34,701 nt of DNA from Rhizobiales bacterium CCH3-A5 (GCA_001556025.1 LSIB01000049.1:1-34701), one strand, 5' to 3'; positions 1 to 9,332 are shown, counted from the first letter of the stretch. A program made the numbers and translations. The notes: generated from the sequence alone by a model not told the origin.

Positions 1-2
1 GC

Positions 3-53
3 CCCCGCACCCGCATCGGCCAGGCCTGGTGCTCCAACCCGGGCGATTGCTGA
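3..53 (+). CDS. 3' end of an unidentified protein-coding gene (partial)
   Basis: Frame 3 from the window edge reads 16 codons (ending WCSNPGDC) to TGA at 51-53, with GC-rich third positions like the neighbouring genes. An intrinsic terminator for the same strand follows about 30 bases later, which supports a plus-strand gene ending here. The fragment is too short to identify a family, and the other frames are also open at the edge, so the call rests mainly on the terminator. Confidence 0.4.
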   Translation, partial: PRTRIGQAWCSNPGDC

Positions 54-81
54 AGGGAGATCCCAAAGTCCCGCATGGGAT

Positions 82-112
82 AACCCCGGCGCGGTCGCGT
101 CGGGGCCTTTTT
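82..112 (+). terminator. Intrinsic terminator, plus strand
   Basis: CCCCG (84-88) pairs with CGGGG (101-105). An inner GCG/CGC step and a four-base loop complete the hairpin, and a five-T run lies at 108-112. The T run is on the plus strand only, so it ends transcription from the gene that stops at 53, not from the tRNA on the other strand. Confidence 0.7.
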
Positions 113-179
113 CCGAGCAGCGCGACACTGGTTACGCGCGCCTGCCGACTTGTTCGCGAAGGTTGCATGGCGGTCTATC

Positions 180-267
180 TGGTGCGGACGGCGGGGATCG
201 AACCCGCACAGCCTTTCGGGCCGAGAGATTTTAAGTCTCTTGCGTCTACCAGTTTCGCCACGTCCGC
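180..267 (-). tRNA. tRNA-Leu (anticodon TAA)
   Basis: Read on the minus strand, the 88-base gene starts GCGGACG, which pairs with CGTCCGC at the 3' end, followed by A and an encoded CCA (180-182). The D arm contains GGTAGACGC. The anticodon stem AGAGA/TCTCT closes loop CTTAAAA, giving anticodon TAA. A long variable arm (class II) is present, and the T arm is GCGGG-TTCGATC-CCCGC. The long variable arm and the anticodon both give leucine. It lies 59 bases downstream of the DUF1190-like gene on the same strand. Confidence 0.97.
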
Positions 268-326
268 CTGTCTGAAGCGGTAGCGGGCGCAAGCTCCGCG
301 TGCAAGCGCTGCGGCTCCAAAGACCT

Positions 327-998
327 TCAGCGCCGCCGCGCCGGCTTGTACCACTCTACCCCGTCGGGATCGACATAAAGGCCCGGCGCGGCGTCCGCCC
401 CGATGCGTTTCTGCTCCATCGGCACGCGCACCGTGTCGTCGCGGTCGCCGCGGCGGATATAGGGGCCGCTCGATTGCGGGTCCTGGCCCCGGCCGCGCGC
501 GGCGGCCAGCCCGATTACGGCCTGCCGGCCCGCGACCTTGTCCTGCAGTTCGGAAACCGGCCGCCCGGCGAAGGCGATGCGCCCCGCCCCTTCGACGGCC
601 GGCAGCGCGCGCCTTGCCGCCCCCTCGCCGGTTATGCGGATGCCGGTGAAGCGCGGCACATAGGTCGCCGACCCGCCCTTGCCCAGCGAATCCCAGCCGC
701 CGGATGCGATGATCTGCGCGCCGCAGCGCTTATGGTTGCGCTCGCACAGGGCCCGGCTGGCATAGCGCGGGGCCTTCTGCTCGTATTCGGCCCGGGCGTT
801 GCGATAGGCGAACTCGTATTGCGCGGCGGTGAGCAGGCCCGCCTCGACGCATTCGTCGCGGCGCTCATAGACCGCGCTTCCCGTGCCTTGCGCGGCGAGG
901 TCCGCCGGAGCGGCCAGGGACAGGGCAGGCGCGAGCGTCGCGATGCGCAGGGCCGTGACGAGCGATGAGGCAGGGAGCGTGATCATGGCGCGCACCAT
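327..998 (-). CDS. Secreted DUF1190-family (YgiB-like) protein
   Basis: This 223-residue protein of unknown function begins with a hydrophobic signal-like segment (about residues 6-37, ending in LAAQG), suggesting export to the periplasm or outer membrane. The mature start resembles the DUF1190/YgiB family: VYERRDECVEAG, then a YRNARAEYEQKAPRY stretch, then two Cys in RALCERNHKRCG. The C-terminal half is a Gly/Arg-rich, low-complexity region ending in KPARRR. I chose the ATG at 998, which lies 16 bases after the acyl ligase stop, so the two are probably cotranscribed; the ATG at 986 is also possible. Neither start has a clear ribosome site. The longer open frame upstream only shadows the acyl ligase. 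The family assignment is moderate and the role is not known. Confidence 0.75.
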   Translation of the reverse strand: MVRAMITLPASSLVTALRIATLAPALSLAAPADLAAQGTGSAVYERRDECVEAGLLTAAQYEFAYRNARAEYEQKAPRYASRALCERNHKRCGAQIIASGGWDSLGKGGSATYVPRFTGIRITGEGAARRALPAVEGAGRIAFAGRPVSELQDKVAGRQAVIGLAAARGRGQDPQSSGPYIRRGDRDDTVRVPMEQKRIGADAAPGLYVDPDGVEWYKPARRR

Positions 999-1014
999 AC
1001 CGACGATTATGGCG

Positions 1015-2595
1015 TCACAGCAGCGAACGCCGCGAGGCGGCGAGTTCGCGCGTCGCGCCATAGTCGATCTTGCCGTTGCCGAGCACCGGGATCGAGCCCG
1101 TGACCAGAATGGCGCGCGGCACCCATAGCTCCGGAAAGCCCTGCTCCTTGGCCACGGCCTGCAGCGCGGCGCGGTCGGCGTTGGGGTTCTCGCTGACGAG
1201 CACGAGCTGTTCGCCCTTGCGCGGGTCGGGCAGCGAGACGACGACATGGTTGTGCCCGGGCCAGAGGCCAGCGACCATGGATTCGACCGCCGCCAGCGAG
1301 ACCATCTCGCCGCCGAGCTTGGCGAAGCGCTTGGCGCGGCCCTTGATGACGATGAAGCCGTCATCGATTGCGACGATGTCGCCGGTGTCGTGCCAGCCGC
1401 CTTCGGGCGAAATCAGCTTGCCGGGCTCGTCCGCGCTGAGATAGCCCGCCATGATGTTGGGGCCACGCACGCAGAGCTTGCCGCCCTCGGTAATACCCTC
1501 GACCGGCTCCAGCCGCGCCTCGATGCCGGGCAGAAGCCGGCCGACGCTGCCCTCGCGCGTCGCCACCGGCGTGTTGCAGGCGAGCACGGGCGAGCATTCG
1601 GTGCAGCCATAGCCTTCGAGGATGGTGGTGCCGTAGGGCGCCCACATTCTCCGGGTGTCGGGTTTCACCCGCTCGGCTCCGGCGACGACATAGCGCACGC
1701 TCCTGAGGTCGTCGGGCTCGGCGGCGCGCGCATAGCCCTGCAGGAAGGTGTCGGTCGCGAACAGGAAGGTGCAGCCGGTCTCGCCGATCAGCTTGGGCAC
1801 CTGCTTGTAGTGCAGCGGGCTCGGATAGAGCACGACCTTCATGCCGTGGAACAGCGGCATCAAAAGCGCCGCCGTCAGCCCGAAAGAGTGGAAGGCCGGC
1901 AGCGGGTTCATCACCACGTCGCGCTCGGACAGGAAGCCGGCGGCAAGCGTAAAAATCTGGCGGGCGTTCGAGACGAGGTTTGCGTGGCTGAGCACGACGC
2001 CCTTGGGCTTGCCCTCGGTCCCGGAGGTGAAGAGCACCACGGCGGCGTCGTCCGGCTTGGCCTCGTAAGGCTTGTGCGCAAGGCCCGGCGCGAGGCTCTG
2101 CATCACCCCAAAGACCTTGTCGAGGCTGGTGATCTCCTTGCGGACATCCTCGAGATACACGATGCGGCGGCCCTCCCCCATCGCAGCGAGTTCGTCGTCG
2201 AGCTTGGCCTGGTCGGCGAAGCGGCGCGAGGTGACGATGGTCTTGAGTTCGGCGAGATCGGCCGCCGCCTTCAAATTCTTCACGCCCGCAGTGAAGTTCA
2301 GCATCGCCGGGATGCGCCCAAACGCGGTGAGTGCAAACAGGGTAACAGCCAACCCCTGCACATTCGGCAGGAACAGCCCGACGCGCTCGCCTTGCTGCGT
2401 CAGTCCGGCGAGCTTGCGCCCCAGCACCAGCGCGCCGAGCACGAGATTGCCATAGCTCAGCGGCTTGCGCTCTGGGTCCTCCAGCGCGATGCGGCCCTTG
2501 CCGTGGCGGGCGGAGGCCTGAAGCAAGGCCCGAAAAAGGCTGATGCGCGCCGCAGCGGGATCGAAAACGGGCAGATCGGTCTCGGCGTCGGCCAT
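1015..2595 (-). CDS. AMP-dependent acyl-CoA/acyl-ACP synthetase, Aas ligase-domain type
   Basis: This 526-residue ANL-superfamily enzyme activates a fatty acid as acyl-AMP and transfers it to CoA or acyl carrier protein. Visible motifs in order are the P-loop TSGTEGKPKG (190-199), GYGCTECSP (328-336), the WHDTGD adenylate site, the hinge KRFAKLGGE, and the C-terminal catalytic Lys in GNGKIDY (K509). The sequence resembles the ligase half of Aas (2-acylglycerophosphoethanolamine acyltransferase/acyl-ACP synthetase). The PlsC-type acyltransferase half of E. coli Aas is absent, so this is a stand-alone ligase. The ATG at 2595 (MADAETD) is chosen because the upstream 22 codons are basic and lack family similarity. 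The acyl acceptor cannot be told from sequence. Confidence 0.88.
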   Translation of the reverse strand: MADAETDLPVFDPAAARISLFRALLQASARHGKGRIALEDPERKPLSYGNLVLGALVLGRKLAGLTQQGERVGLFLPNVQGLAVTLFALTAFGRIPAMLNFTAGVKNLKAAADLAELKTIVTSRRFADQAKLDDELAAMGEGRRIVYLEDVRKEITSLDKVFGVMQSLAPGLAHKPYEAKPDDAAVVLFTSGTEGKPKGVVLSHANLVSNARQIFTLAAGFLSERDVVMNPLPAFHSFGLTAALLMPLFHGMKVVLYPSPLHYKQVPKLIGETGCTFLFATDTFLQGYARAAEPDDLRSVRYVVAGAERVKPDTRRMWAPYGTTILEGYGCTECSPVLACNTPVATREGSVGRLLPGIEARLEPVEGITEGGKLCVRGPNIMAGYLSADEPGKLISPEGGWHDTGDIVAIDDGFIVIKGRAKRFAKLGGEMVSLAAVESMVAGLWPGHNHVVVSLPDPRKGEQLVLVSENPNADRAALQAVAKEQGFPELWVPRAILVTGSIPVLGNGKIDYGATRELAASRRSLL

Positions 2596-2729
2596 GTTTG
2601 GCTCGGGCTCCGGTTGGCGTTTCCTCTGGTTCCAACCTAAGCGCTGCGCGGCTCGATGCAATGAAACCGCTGCAGATCCGGGAGAGCCGTCTCGAAACTC
2701 GCTCCGGCGAGTTGGCTGGCGTGGCTTTC

Positions 2730-2776
2730 GAGAACCGGAGCGGAGCGGACTTCATGTCCGAGCGCACCGGAAGCTC
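2730..2776. repeat. Small extragenic palindrome
   Basis: CGGAC (2746-2750) and GTCCG (2756-2760) form a short hairpin flanked by CCGG-rich sequence, in the gap between the PEP carboxylase stop and the acyl ligase start. It has no T run and is weak as a terminator. It may be a degenerate member of a genomic palindrome family, but no second copy was found in this window. Confidence 0.3.
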
Positions 2777-2824
2777 AGAAAGCCGCATCAGACGGCCGCC
2801 GGTGAAGAGTTACGGGACGCGTGC

Positions 2825-5641
2825 TCACCCGAATGCCCCGATCTCGTGCTGGATCGCGCCGGAAATCTCGCGCAAAAGCGCGAAATTCTCCCGCATCGGA
2901 GCGAACACCTCGCGATGCAGGCTCTCATAGGCGCCGCCTTCGCGCGGGCCGGGCGGCTCGCCGAAATCGAGCCCGGCCGTCGGGTCGGGCGCCAGCGGAA
3001 AGATTTCGCCGAGCAGCGTCAGCGAGGCCGGGATATCGAGCCGCAGAATGCGCTCAACGAGCCCATCGCGCGTCACGCCGGCATGGGGCCGGAAATCTGG
3101 AATATGCGTGGCGAGAAACCAGATGCGGTGCATCGCCGCCAGCCGCAGCGCGTGCAACGCGACGAGCGACACCGGCATGCGCGGCGTCTCGGCCGTCACT
3201 GTGTTCAGCTTCAGTCGGTCCGATGACAGCCGCCAGAACAGTTTTCGCAGGGCCGGAGCGAGATCGAGCCGCGCCAGCGCCTCGGCGACGGCGGTGAGTT
3301 CGTCGCGCCGGCCTTCGCGCTGGGTGCGCCGCGCCCGGTCGAACCAGCTTCCGGGATCGAGGGTGTCGAGATAGGCGCGCAGCACGTCGAGATCGCTATG
3401 GGCCATGGCGCGCTCGGCCAGCCGGATGGCGCGCGAGAAGCGGCCCGAGCGCTCGCGCATCTGGCGGTAGAGATCGGGCGCGCGGGCGGCGGCCTGACCG
3501 ATGCCGTGGATGCTGTTGGCGAGCCAGCCGAGCTGCTGGAGGATGGCGTTGTTGGGGATGGCGCGCAGTTCGCGCGGGTGGCGGATCGTGGTCGGCCCGC
3601 TGGCGTCGCTCTGGCGCGCGGCCGGGCGCGAGCCGGTCTTGTCGAGCAGCGAGGGCCCGAACGTACCGATCAGCGCGGCGTAACCCGGATCATCGACCAG
3701 CGCGGTCATCTCCTCGCGCACCGTCTGGAAGAACTCGGACGCGAAATCGGGTTCGTCATAGATCGGGTCATGGGCCGGCCCATCGTCGGCGAAGACCGCT
3801 TCCGCGATGCGCCCGACGCTTGCGGCGGCCAATGCTCCCGAGCCGAACAGCAGATAGCCGTCGCTGCCCTGAAACGAGGTTTCGCGCACCGTGGCGATGC
3901 CGGCCTGCTGGAAGGAGCGGCGCGGATACGCCGGGTCGAGATAGGCGAGCCGGTCGTTCAGGCTCTCGGGATGCGCCCCGCGCCCGGCCGATTCGCCATG
4001 GGTGTCGAAGATCACGAGTTCGATATCGGCCAGCCCGTAGCGCGCGAGCAGGTCGGCGATGCGCAGGCGCAGCCGTTCGACGAAGAATGAGGCGGCGACC
4101 TGGCCAATATAGCGGCCTGAATCGGAATAGCCGAACTGCACGCAGAAGCGACCGATGCGGCGCAGATAATCGCGAAAATGCGGGCTGCGCAGCGCCTCGT
4201 CGATGATGCGCGGTCCCTGCTCCAGCGCCTCGGCGGTCTCGAACAGCGGCGAGATCTCGATCCTGTCGCCGATGCCGAAGCGCTTCGCCAGCCAGAGCGC
4301 GCTGAGCAGCGTATAGCCGGTCTCGGTCTCCGCGATAAGGAAGCGCACCGGCCGCGAGCCGTCGAGATGCTTCACGATCTGGGCGATCGTCATCATCATC
4401 CGCGTCGCCGAGGCGCGCTCGGCCGCCAGCGCGCCGAAATCGACCGGCGTCGCCTCGACCTTCGCGAGTTCGGCGTTGGCCGCGCTCAGATACGCGCGCC
4501 TTTGCGCCGGCAGGCTCGGCTCCTCCTCCATCGGGATGACGCCGCGCATGGCGTTGTGGAGCTGTGACGCGTTGAGCCTGAAATGCGGCAGCGCGATCGA
4601 GACGCCATGCGCCACGCAGCCGGCGCGGACCAGACACAGCGCCAGCGCCGCCTCGTCGTCCGGCGCGGCCGCGATCGCCTCGTCGAGCGCGGCGATCAGC
4701 CCCGAGGCTTCGGGCAGCGCCGTCTCGCGCTCGTTGACCAGCGCCAGCGAAAACGCCTGCAGCGCAGCCAGCGTCGGCTGCGTGGAGATCGGTGGGGCGA
4801 GTGCAAGCTGGCGCTCGACGGCTGCCAGCGCATCGGTGACGAGACGATGCACGGCGTCGGCCGACGCGACCGCCGGCAGCTTCTCGAGGATCCGCGCGAA
4901 CTGGCCCTGTTTCGATTCCAGCCGGTAGCGCAGCGTGTCCCACCAGCCGATATCGGTGCGCCCATCGGTGTCGCAGCCGACCCAGGAGGCGAGGATCAGC
5001 GGGCGCGGCGACAATTCGCGCCAGCGCGACGGCCAGTGCTCGCGCGCCTCAGACAGCAGCGCGGCGTTGAGTCGGTCGAGCGCATCGCGGGCATGGCGCA
5101 CGGAGTAGCGCGCCTGCTCGAACTCGTCCTGCAGTGTGATCGCGCCATCGGGCCTGAACGACAGACCCGCGTCATCGAGCGCAGCCGTCGCGCCCCCATC
5201 GCCCGAGGCCAGCGCCGCCAGTGCAAGGCTGAGCTTCCGGCTCATGCCAAAGGTCGGATGGGCGGTGAAGACCGCCGCGAACTGTACGCGCTGAACCGAG
5301 GCGGCAAAATGCGCGAAGGATTTTTCGCGCGAGAAGGCGGTATTGGCGAGGCGATGGGCGATGGCGCCCAGCGCGGCGTCCGGGTCGGAGGTCAGCCCGA
5401 CGTAGGCCGCCGTGCGGCCGGCGCGTGCGGCCAGCGCCTGCCGGCCGAGATGGCGCACCAGCTCGAGAGCGCTGTCCGTGGTGATCTCGGCCCGGTCCAT
5501 CCGCCGCGTCAGCCAGAGCGCCACGCTCAGCACGGGGTTGCCGAACGGGTCCTCCTGCGCGTCCCGCCGCGCCTCGACGATCGCGGCCTGCAATTCAGCA
5601 GCGAGCGCCCCGGGCTCGATCGATCCTTCGGTGATGTCCAT
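2825..5641 (-). CDS. ppc: Divergent phosphoenolpyruvate carboxylase
   Basis: This 938-residue protein has the length and overall architecture of PEP carboxylase, which adds bicarbonate to PEP to make oxaloacetate. Preserved elements include the catalytic-His region TAHPT (H128), SWVGCDTDG (219-227), the metal-site regions PLFET (465-469) and GYSDS (504-508), TGSRPAARQ and LRAIP. Several hallmarks differ. The Lys after GYSDS in the E. coli enzyme is Arg510, the loop HGRGGSIGRGG is HGESAGRGAHPES (548-560), and the EQGE motif is FQGS. Homology is clear, but the altered PEP-binding loop makes canonical activity uncertain. The ATG at 5641 is preceded by GGAGG (ten-base spacing). It is flanked by gpt, 59 bases upstream on the same strand. 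Confidence 0.88.
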   Translation of the reverse strand: MDITEGSIEPGALAAELQAAIVEARRDAQEDPFGNPVLSVALWLTRRMDRAEITTDSALELVRHLGRQALAARAGRTAAYVGLTSDPDAALGAIAHRLANTAFSREKSFAHFAASVQRVQFAAVFTAHPTFGMSRKLSLALAALASGDGGATAALDDAGLSFRPDGAITLQDEFEQARYSVRHARDALDRLNAALLSEAREHWPSRWRELSPRPLILASWVGCDTDGRTDIGWWDTLRYRLESKQGQFARILEKLPAVASADAVHRLVTDALAAVERQLALAPPISTQPTLAALQAFSLALVNERETALPEASGLIAALDEAIAAAPDDEAALALCLVRAGCVAHGVSIALPHFRLNASQLHNAMRGVIPMEEEPSLPAQRRAYLSAANAELAKVEATPVDFGALAAERASATRMMMTIAQIVKHLDGSRPVRFLIAETETGYTLLSALWLAKRFGIGDRIEISPLFETAEALEQGPRIIDEALRSPHFRDYLRRIGRFCVQFGYSDSGRYIGQVAASFFVERLRLRIADLLARYGLADIELVIFDTHGESAGRGAHPESLNDRLAYLDPAYPRRSFQQAGIATVRETSFQGSDGYLLFGSGALAAASVGRIAEAVFADDGPAHDPIYDEPDFASEFFQTVREEMTALVDDPGYAALIGTFGPSLLDKTGSRPAARQSDASGPTTIRHPRELRAIPNNAILQQLGWLANSIHGIGQAAARAPDLYRQMRERSGRFSRAIRLAERAMAHSDLDVLRAYLDTLDPGSWFDRARRTQREGRRDELTAVAEALARLDLAPALRKLFWRLSSDRLKLNTVTAETPRMPVSLVALHALRLAAMHRIWFLATHIPDFRPHAGVTRDGLVERILRLDIPASLTLLGEIFPLAPDPTAGLDFGEPPGPREGGAYESLHREVFAPMRENFALLREISGAIQHEIGAFG

Positions 5642-5700
5642 CGTCGCGTCGCCTCCATCTTGATCTGGAAGGCAAGTTTCGGACCTCCGGGCGTCCCGCC

Positions 5701-6210
5701 TCAGCCCTTGTGGTCTCGCGCGATCGGCTCGACATACGACAGTCCCATGTCCCAGGGGAAGTAGATCCAGGTGTCCTGGCTGACCTCGGTAACGAAGGTG
5801 TCGACGGTCGGCACGCCGGCGGGTTTTGCGTAGACGGTGGCGAAATGCGCGTTGGGCAGCATCTCGCGAACCACGCGGGCGGTCTTGCCGGTGTCGGTCA
5901 GATCGTCGACGACCAGCACGCCCTTGCCCTGCCCGTCGCCGATCGCCTTGATCGAGGGCGCGACGTCCTTCAGCACCTTGAGCTCGGTCTGGTTCCTGTA
6001 GTCGTGATAGCTCGCGACGCAGACGGTCTCGATCAGGCGCAGCCCCAGCTCACGGCAGATGATCGCGGCCGGAACCAGACCACCACGCGTGATGCAGACG
6101 ATCGCCTCGAAAGGCCCCTTGTCGGAGAGCCGCCACGCGAGCGCGCGCGCATCGCGGTGGAACTGGTCCCAGGACACCGGGAAGGCCTTGTTGGAGGAAG
6201 GTTCGGCCAT
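5701..6210 (-). CDS. gpt: Xanthine-guanine phosphoribosyltransferase
   Basis: This 169-residue purine-salvage enzyme transfers the phosphoribosyl group of PRPP to xanthine or guanine, giving XMP or GMP. The PRPP-binding loop is [13 protein letters not shown], a textbook type I phosphoribosyltransferase signature. ITRGGLVPA near residue 40 is the conserved flexible-loop/pyrophosphate region, and WIYFPWD near the C terminus matches the base-binding end of Gpt. Length agrees with the family (about 150-170). The ATG at 6210 has CGGAG nine bases upstream. It lies 59 bases upstream of the PEP carboxylase gene and could share its transcript. Confidence 0.95.
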   Translation of the reverse strand: MAEPSSNKAFPVSWDQFHRDARALAWRLSDKGPFEAIVCITRGGLVPAAIICRELGLRLIETVCVASYHDYRNQTELKVLKDVAPSIKAIGDGQGKGVLVVDDLTDTGKTARVVREMLPNAHFATVYAKPAGVPTVDTFVTEVSQDTWIYFPWDMGLSYVEPIARDHKG

Positions 6211-6288
6211 GGCGGCGGCTCCGGGCTGTTGGCGGCGCGCATGGCGCGTGCTTCACCGCAAAGCGTATCGGCCTCGACAAGGCAAGAG

Positions 6289-6329
6289 GCCGGGGCCCGC
6301 CATCCCCAGAACTGGGGCGACGGGCCGGC
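6289..6329. other. GC-rich stem-loop between gpt and the chemoreceptor gene
   Basis: An imperfect hairpin brings GCCGG together with CCGGC, and its core is CCCCAG-AA-CTGGGG (6304-6317). It sits just 3' of the chemoreceptor stop (6352) on the minus strand. No T run follows on either strand, so a Rho-independent terminator is unproven. It could instead stabilise the mRNA end. Confidence 0.4.
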
Positions 6330-6351
6330 GCGATCCGGAGTGCTGCGCCGT

Positions 6352-8097
6352 TCAGGCGACACGCCGCATGCGCGCTCCGATGTCGCGCGCCGGCATCGCA
6401 GCGCGCCCGGAAGGTTCGGTCCCGCCGCCAAGCGAGAAGGAAGCGACCATCGCGCTGAGCTCGGCCGTGTCGGCGCGAAGTTCACTCGCGACCTTGGCGC
6501 TCTGGTCGGCCAGCAGCGAATTCTGCTGGGTCATCTCGTCCATATGGGCGACGGTGCGCGCCATCTCGTCGATGCCGTTGGCCTGCTCCGCCGTCGCCTG
6601 TGAAATTTCATCGACGGTCGACGCCACCCTGGAGGCGGCCGACACGATCTCCTGCAAGGTCGTTCCGGCCTGCTTGACCAGCTGCACGCCGGTCTGGATC
6701 TGCTGGGTCGAGTTGGCGATCAGCGCCTTGACGCCATTGGCGGATTCGCTGCAGCGCGCCGCCAGCGCCCGCACTTCGGAGGCGACCACGGCGAAGCCGC
6801 GTCCGGCGTCGCCGGCGCGGGCAGCCTCGACCGCCGCATTGAGCGCCAGCAAATTGGTCTGGAACGCGATCTCGTCGATCATCGCGATGATCTCGGAGAT
6901 GCTGGACGAGGCCTTCTCGATCCGCTCCATGGCGCCGACCGCCTCGGTTACGATCTCGCCGCCGCGCGTGGCGACCTTGCTCGCTTCACGGCCAAGTTCG
7001 ACGGCGGCCTTCGAGTTGCCGGCGCTGTGCTTGACCGAGGCCGCGAGCTCTTCGGTCGTGGCTGCGGTTTCCTGCAGGCTCGCCGCATTGGACTCGGTGC
7101 GTTCGGCCAGTTGCGCGCTGTCTGAGGAGATTTTCACGGAGGCTTCGTCGATCCGGCCCGAGATATCCCTCACGGAACCGACGATCGTCGCCATCGTGTC
7201 GATCAGGTCGTTCACGCCGACGCAAAGCTGTGCGATCTCTCCGCTCTTGCCTTCGAGAGGAATGCGCCCGGTCAGGTCTTTGTTCTTCGCCTGCGCAATG
7301 ACCTCTCCTGTTTCGCGGACAGCGGCTTCAAGCTGCTTGCCCTTGAAGCTGGCGGTGATGTCGGTGGCGAATTTGACGACCTTGTAGGGCGTGCCCTTGG
7401 CGTCGAGGATCGGGTTGTAGCTCGCCTGGATCCAGACCTCCTTGCCGCCCTTGCCGATGCGCCGGTATTGCCCGACGTCGAACTCACCATTTCCGAGCCG
7501 TTGCCAGAAGCGCCTGTAGCTTTCGCCCTCGCGCTCCGCCGGATCGAGGAACATGCTGTGATGCCGGCCGACGATCTCGGGCAGCGTGTAGCCCAGAACG
7601 GCCAGGAAATTCTCGTTGGCGTGAAGGACCTGACCTGAAAGATCGAACTCGATCACGGCCTGAACCTTATTGATCGCATGCTGCTGACCTTCGAGATCGG
7701 CCAGGCGGTTCTTCTGCTGCGTGATGTCGGTCGCGAACTTGATGACGCCGACCGGCTTGCCGCCAGCGCCGAGGATCGGGTTGTAGCTCGCCTGGATCCA
7801 GATTTCGCGCCCGCCCTTGCCGACGCGCAGATACTGGCCCGAAGAGAATTCGCCCCGGCCGAGATCGATCCAGAACTGCTTGTAGGCCTGACTTTCGCGC
7901 TGGTCGGGCGGGACGAAGATGCTGTGGTGCCGGCCCTTGATCTCATCGAGCGCATAGCCCACCGCCGTCAGAAAATTCTCGTTTGCGTCGAGAATTGTGC
8001 CCGACATGTCGAACTCGATCACGGCCTGCGAACGCTGCAGCGCCGCGAGTTGGCCGGCCGAGTTGCCGCGATTGAACAGATTGAACCTTCCAGCCAT
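6352..8097 (-). CDS. Soluble methyl-accepting chemotaxis protein with two PAS domains
   Basis: This 581-residue chemoreceptor has no transmembrane segment, so it probably senses a cytoplasmic signal. Domain order: PAS1 (about 20-130), PAS2 (about 142-252), a short linker/HAMP-like stretch (about 255-310), then the MCP signalling coiled coil (about 320-545), whose hairpin tip [20 protein letters not shown] contacts CheA/CheW. Both PAS domains end in WIQASYNPI followed by KFATDIT and are near copies, sharing a 33-base identical stretch at DNA level. The Aer-like PAS fold could bind FAD or haem, but no ligand residue can be assigned. The ATG at 8097 has AGGGGA six bases upstream; the longer frame starting at 8181 lacks family similarity. 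The gene is followed on its strand by gpt. Confidence 0.93.
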   Translation of the reverse strand: MAGRFNLFNRGNSAGQLAALQRSQAVIEFDMSGTILDANENFLTAVGYALDEIKGRHHSIFVPPDQRESQAYKQFWIDLGRGEFSSGQYLRVGKGGREIWIQASYNPILGAGGKPVGVIKFATDITQQKNRLADLEGQQHAINKVQAVIEFDLSGQVLHANENFLAVLGYTLPEIVGRHHSMFLDPAEREGESYRRFWQRLGNGEFDVGQYRRIGKGGKEVWIQASYNPILDAKGTPYKVVKFATDITASFKGKQLEAAVRETGEVIAQAKNKDLTGRIPLEGKSGEIAQLCVGVNDLIDTMATIVGSVRDISGRIDEASVKISSDSAQLAERTESNAASLQETAATTEELAASVKHSAGNSKAAVELGREASKVATRGGEIVTEAVGAMERIEKASSSISEIIAMIDEIAFQTNLLALNAAVEAARAGDAGRGFAVVASEVRALAARCSESANGVKALIANSTQQIQTGVQLVKQAGTTLQEIVSAASRVASTVDEISQATAEQANGIDEMARTVAHMDEMTQQNSLLADQSAKVASELRADTAELSAMVASFSLGGGTEPSGRAAMPARDIGARMRRVA

Positions 8098-8454
8098 CGC
8101 TGTTCCCCTTCGCCCTGCCCCCGGAGCAATTCCGGCGTCGTCACGACGGTCGTTCCGTCGGGGCGCCGCGCGGATCAACACACGCTATGCGCGCAAAGAC
8201 ATGGTTAATCCGCACGCAACAATGCGCCCAAAATCATTTCATACAAATTAATGACTTCAAATATATCAATTTACCGACCAAAGAGGCGTCGGAGCGCGGT
8301 CGGCCAAAGATCGTGACTTAACGTCAATCCAACAGGTTACGACGCTTTTCATGCGCCGCGCCACGCGCAGCCACGTCGCGAACCGCCCAAGGACCGGCTC
8401 AGATAAATGCTCTCATGGGTTGTCGATGCGGCTTCGTCGCGTGATCGAGGACGC
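8098..8454. other. AT-rich intergenic region upstream of the chemoreceptor
   Basis: This 357-base gap has no convincing gene. Its centre (about 8200-8280) is markedly AT-rich compared with the rest of the window, and on the minus strand it offers several weak promoter-like combinations such as TTGATA with TTGTAT 17 bases later. It most likely holds the chemoreceptor promoter and the 3' untranslated end of the CinA-like gene. No terminator-like hairpin with a T run was seen. Confidence 0.5.
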
Positions 8455-9219
8455 TTAGCCCGCCAGTCGCGCCTTTTCCGCAGCGATCATCGCTGCCACC
8501 GCAGCCGCGGCGTCCGCCAGTTGCCCGGGGTCACGCGAGCGCACCACGATGTTGGTGTCGGGCCCGGTCTCCGACCAGAACGGGTAGGAGCCGATGGAGG
8601 TTTCCGGATGGGCCTTGGCGATGGCGGCCAGCGCCGTGCCGATATCGCCCTCCTTCAGCCCGGCGCGCATCGTCTCCGAAAGCATCTTTACGCCGGTCCT
8701 CAGCGTCGGCGCGACCACGTCGAGCATGGCCTGCATGATCGAGGGCACACCGGCCATGACATGGACATTGCCGATGATGAAACCCGGCGCCTTCGAGACC
8801 GAATTGGCGATCAGTTCGGCCCCGGCGGGAATGCGCGCCATGCGCAGCCGCGCCTCGTTGAGCTGGTCGGGCGGGAAGCGCTCGGCGAGCATGGCGATGG
8901 CGCGCGGATCATGGTCGATCGTGACGCCAAAGGCCTTGGCCACCGCGTCGGCCGTGATGTCGTCATGGGTCGGGCCGATGCCGCCAGTGGTGAAAACATA
9001 GGTGACCTTGGCCCGCAGCGCATTCAGCGCCGCCACGATCTCGTCCTCGATATCGGGAACGACGCGGACCTCGCGCAGGTCGATGCCGATATTGGTGAGG
9101 TATTCGGCGATGTAGCCGATATTCTTGTCCTTGGTCCGGCCCGACAAAATCTCGTCGCCGATCACGAGGATAGCGGCGGTCACCGGCTCGGAGGAAAGCA
9201 TTGCGTCGCTTGCGGTCAT
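8455..9219 (-). CDS. CinA N-terminal-like (MoCF) molybdopterin-binding protein
   Basis: This 254-residue protein consists of one MoaB/Mog-type molybdopterin-binding fold, the part that forms the N-terminal half of CinA (competence/damage-inducible protein A). GDEILSGR (21-28) and TTGGIGPTHDD (77-87) are the diagnostic loops. In characterised CinA proteins this domain hydrolyses ADP-ribose or related nucleotides. The C-terminal deamidase half is missing here and is encoded separately at 10254-10748. The ATG at 9219 is chosen because AGGGA lies about eight bases upstream; an in-frame ATG at 9228 is too close to that site. The longer open frame to 9426 overlaps the FkbM gene and is not similar to the family. 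Confidence 0.9.
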   Translation of the reverse strand: MTASDAMLSSEPVTAAILVIGDEILSGRTKDKNIGYIAEYLTNIGIDLREVRVVPDIEDEIVAALNALRAKVTYVFTTGGIGPTHDDITADAVAKAFGVTIDHDPRAIAMLAERFPPDQLNEARLRMARIPAGAELIANSVSKAPGFIIGNVHVMAGVPSIMQAMLDVVAPTLRTGVKMLSETMRAGLKEGDIGTALAAIAKAHPETSIGSYPFWSETGPDTNIVVRSRDPGQLADAAAAVAAMIAAEKARLAG

Positions 9220-9332
9220 GGCCGGCATCCCTGGTCGTCGCGAAAAGCCGGTGTGGAACCGGTCGGTGCGACTACAGCTAGGGCTTCGCGGCACGCGGCT
9301 CAAGCAAAGCGGCCGGGGCTGTGAAAACCGCG

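Noticed and set aside
999..1364. Long N-terminal extension of the DUF1190-like protein
   Set aside because: Ser/Arg/Pro-rich frame overlapping the acyl ligase in another frame; the signal peptide begins at 998.
4583..5764. 393-residue plus-strand open frame
   Set aside because: Antisense shadow of the PEP carboxylase gene; Arg/Gln-rich composition and no family motif.
7404..7802. 33-base direct repeat as a mobile or CRISPR-like repeat
   Set aside because: Both copies lie in frame at the same site of homologous PAS domains; duplication of the domain explains them.
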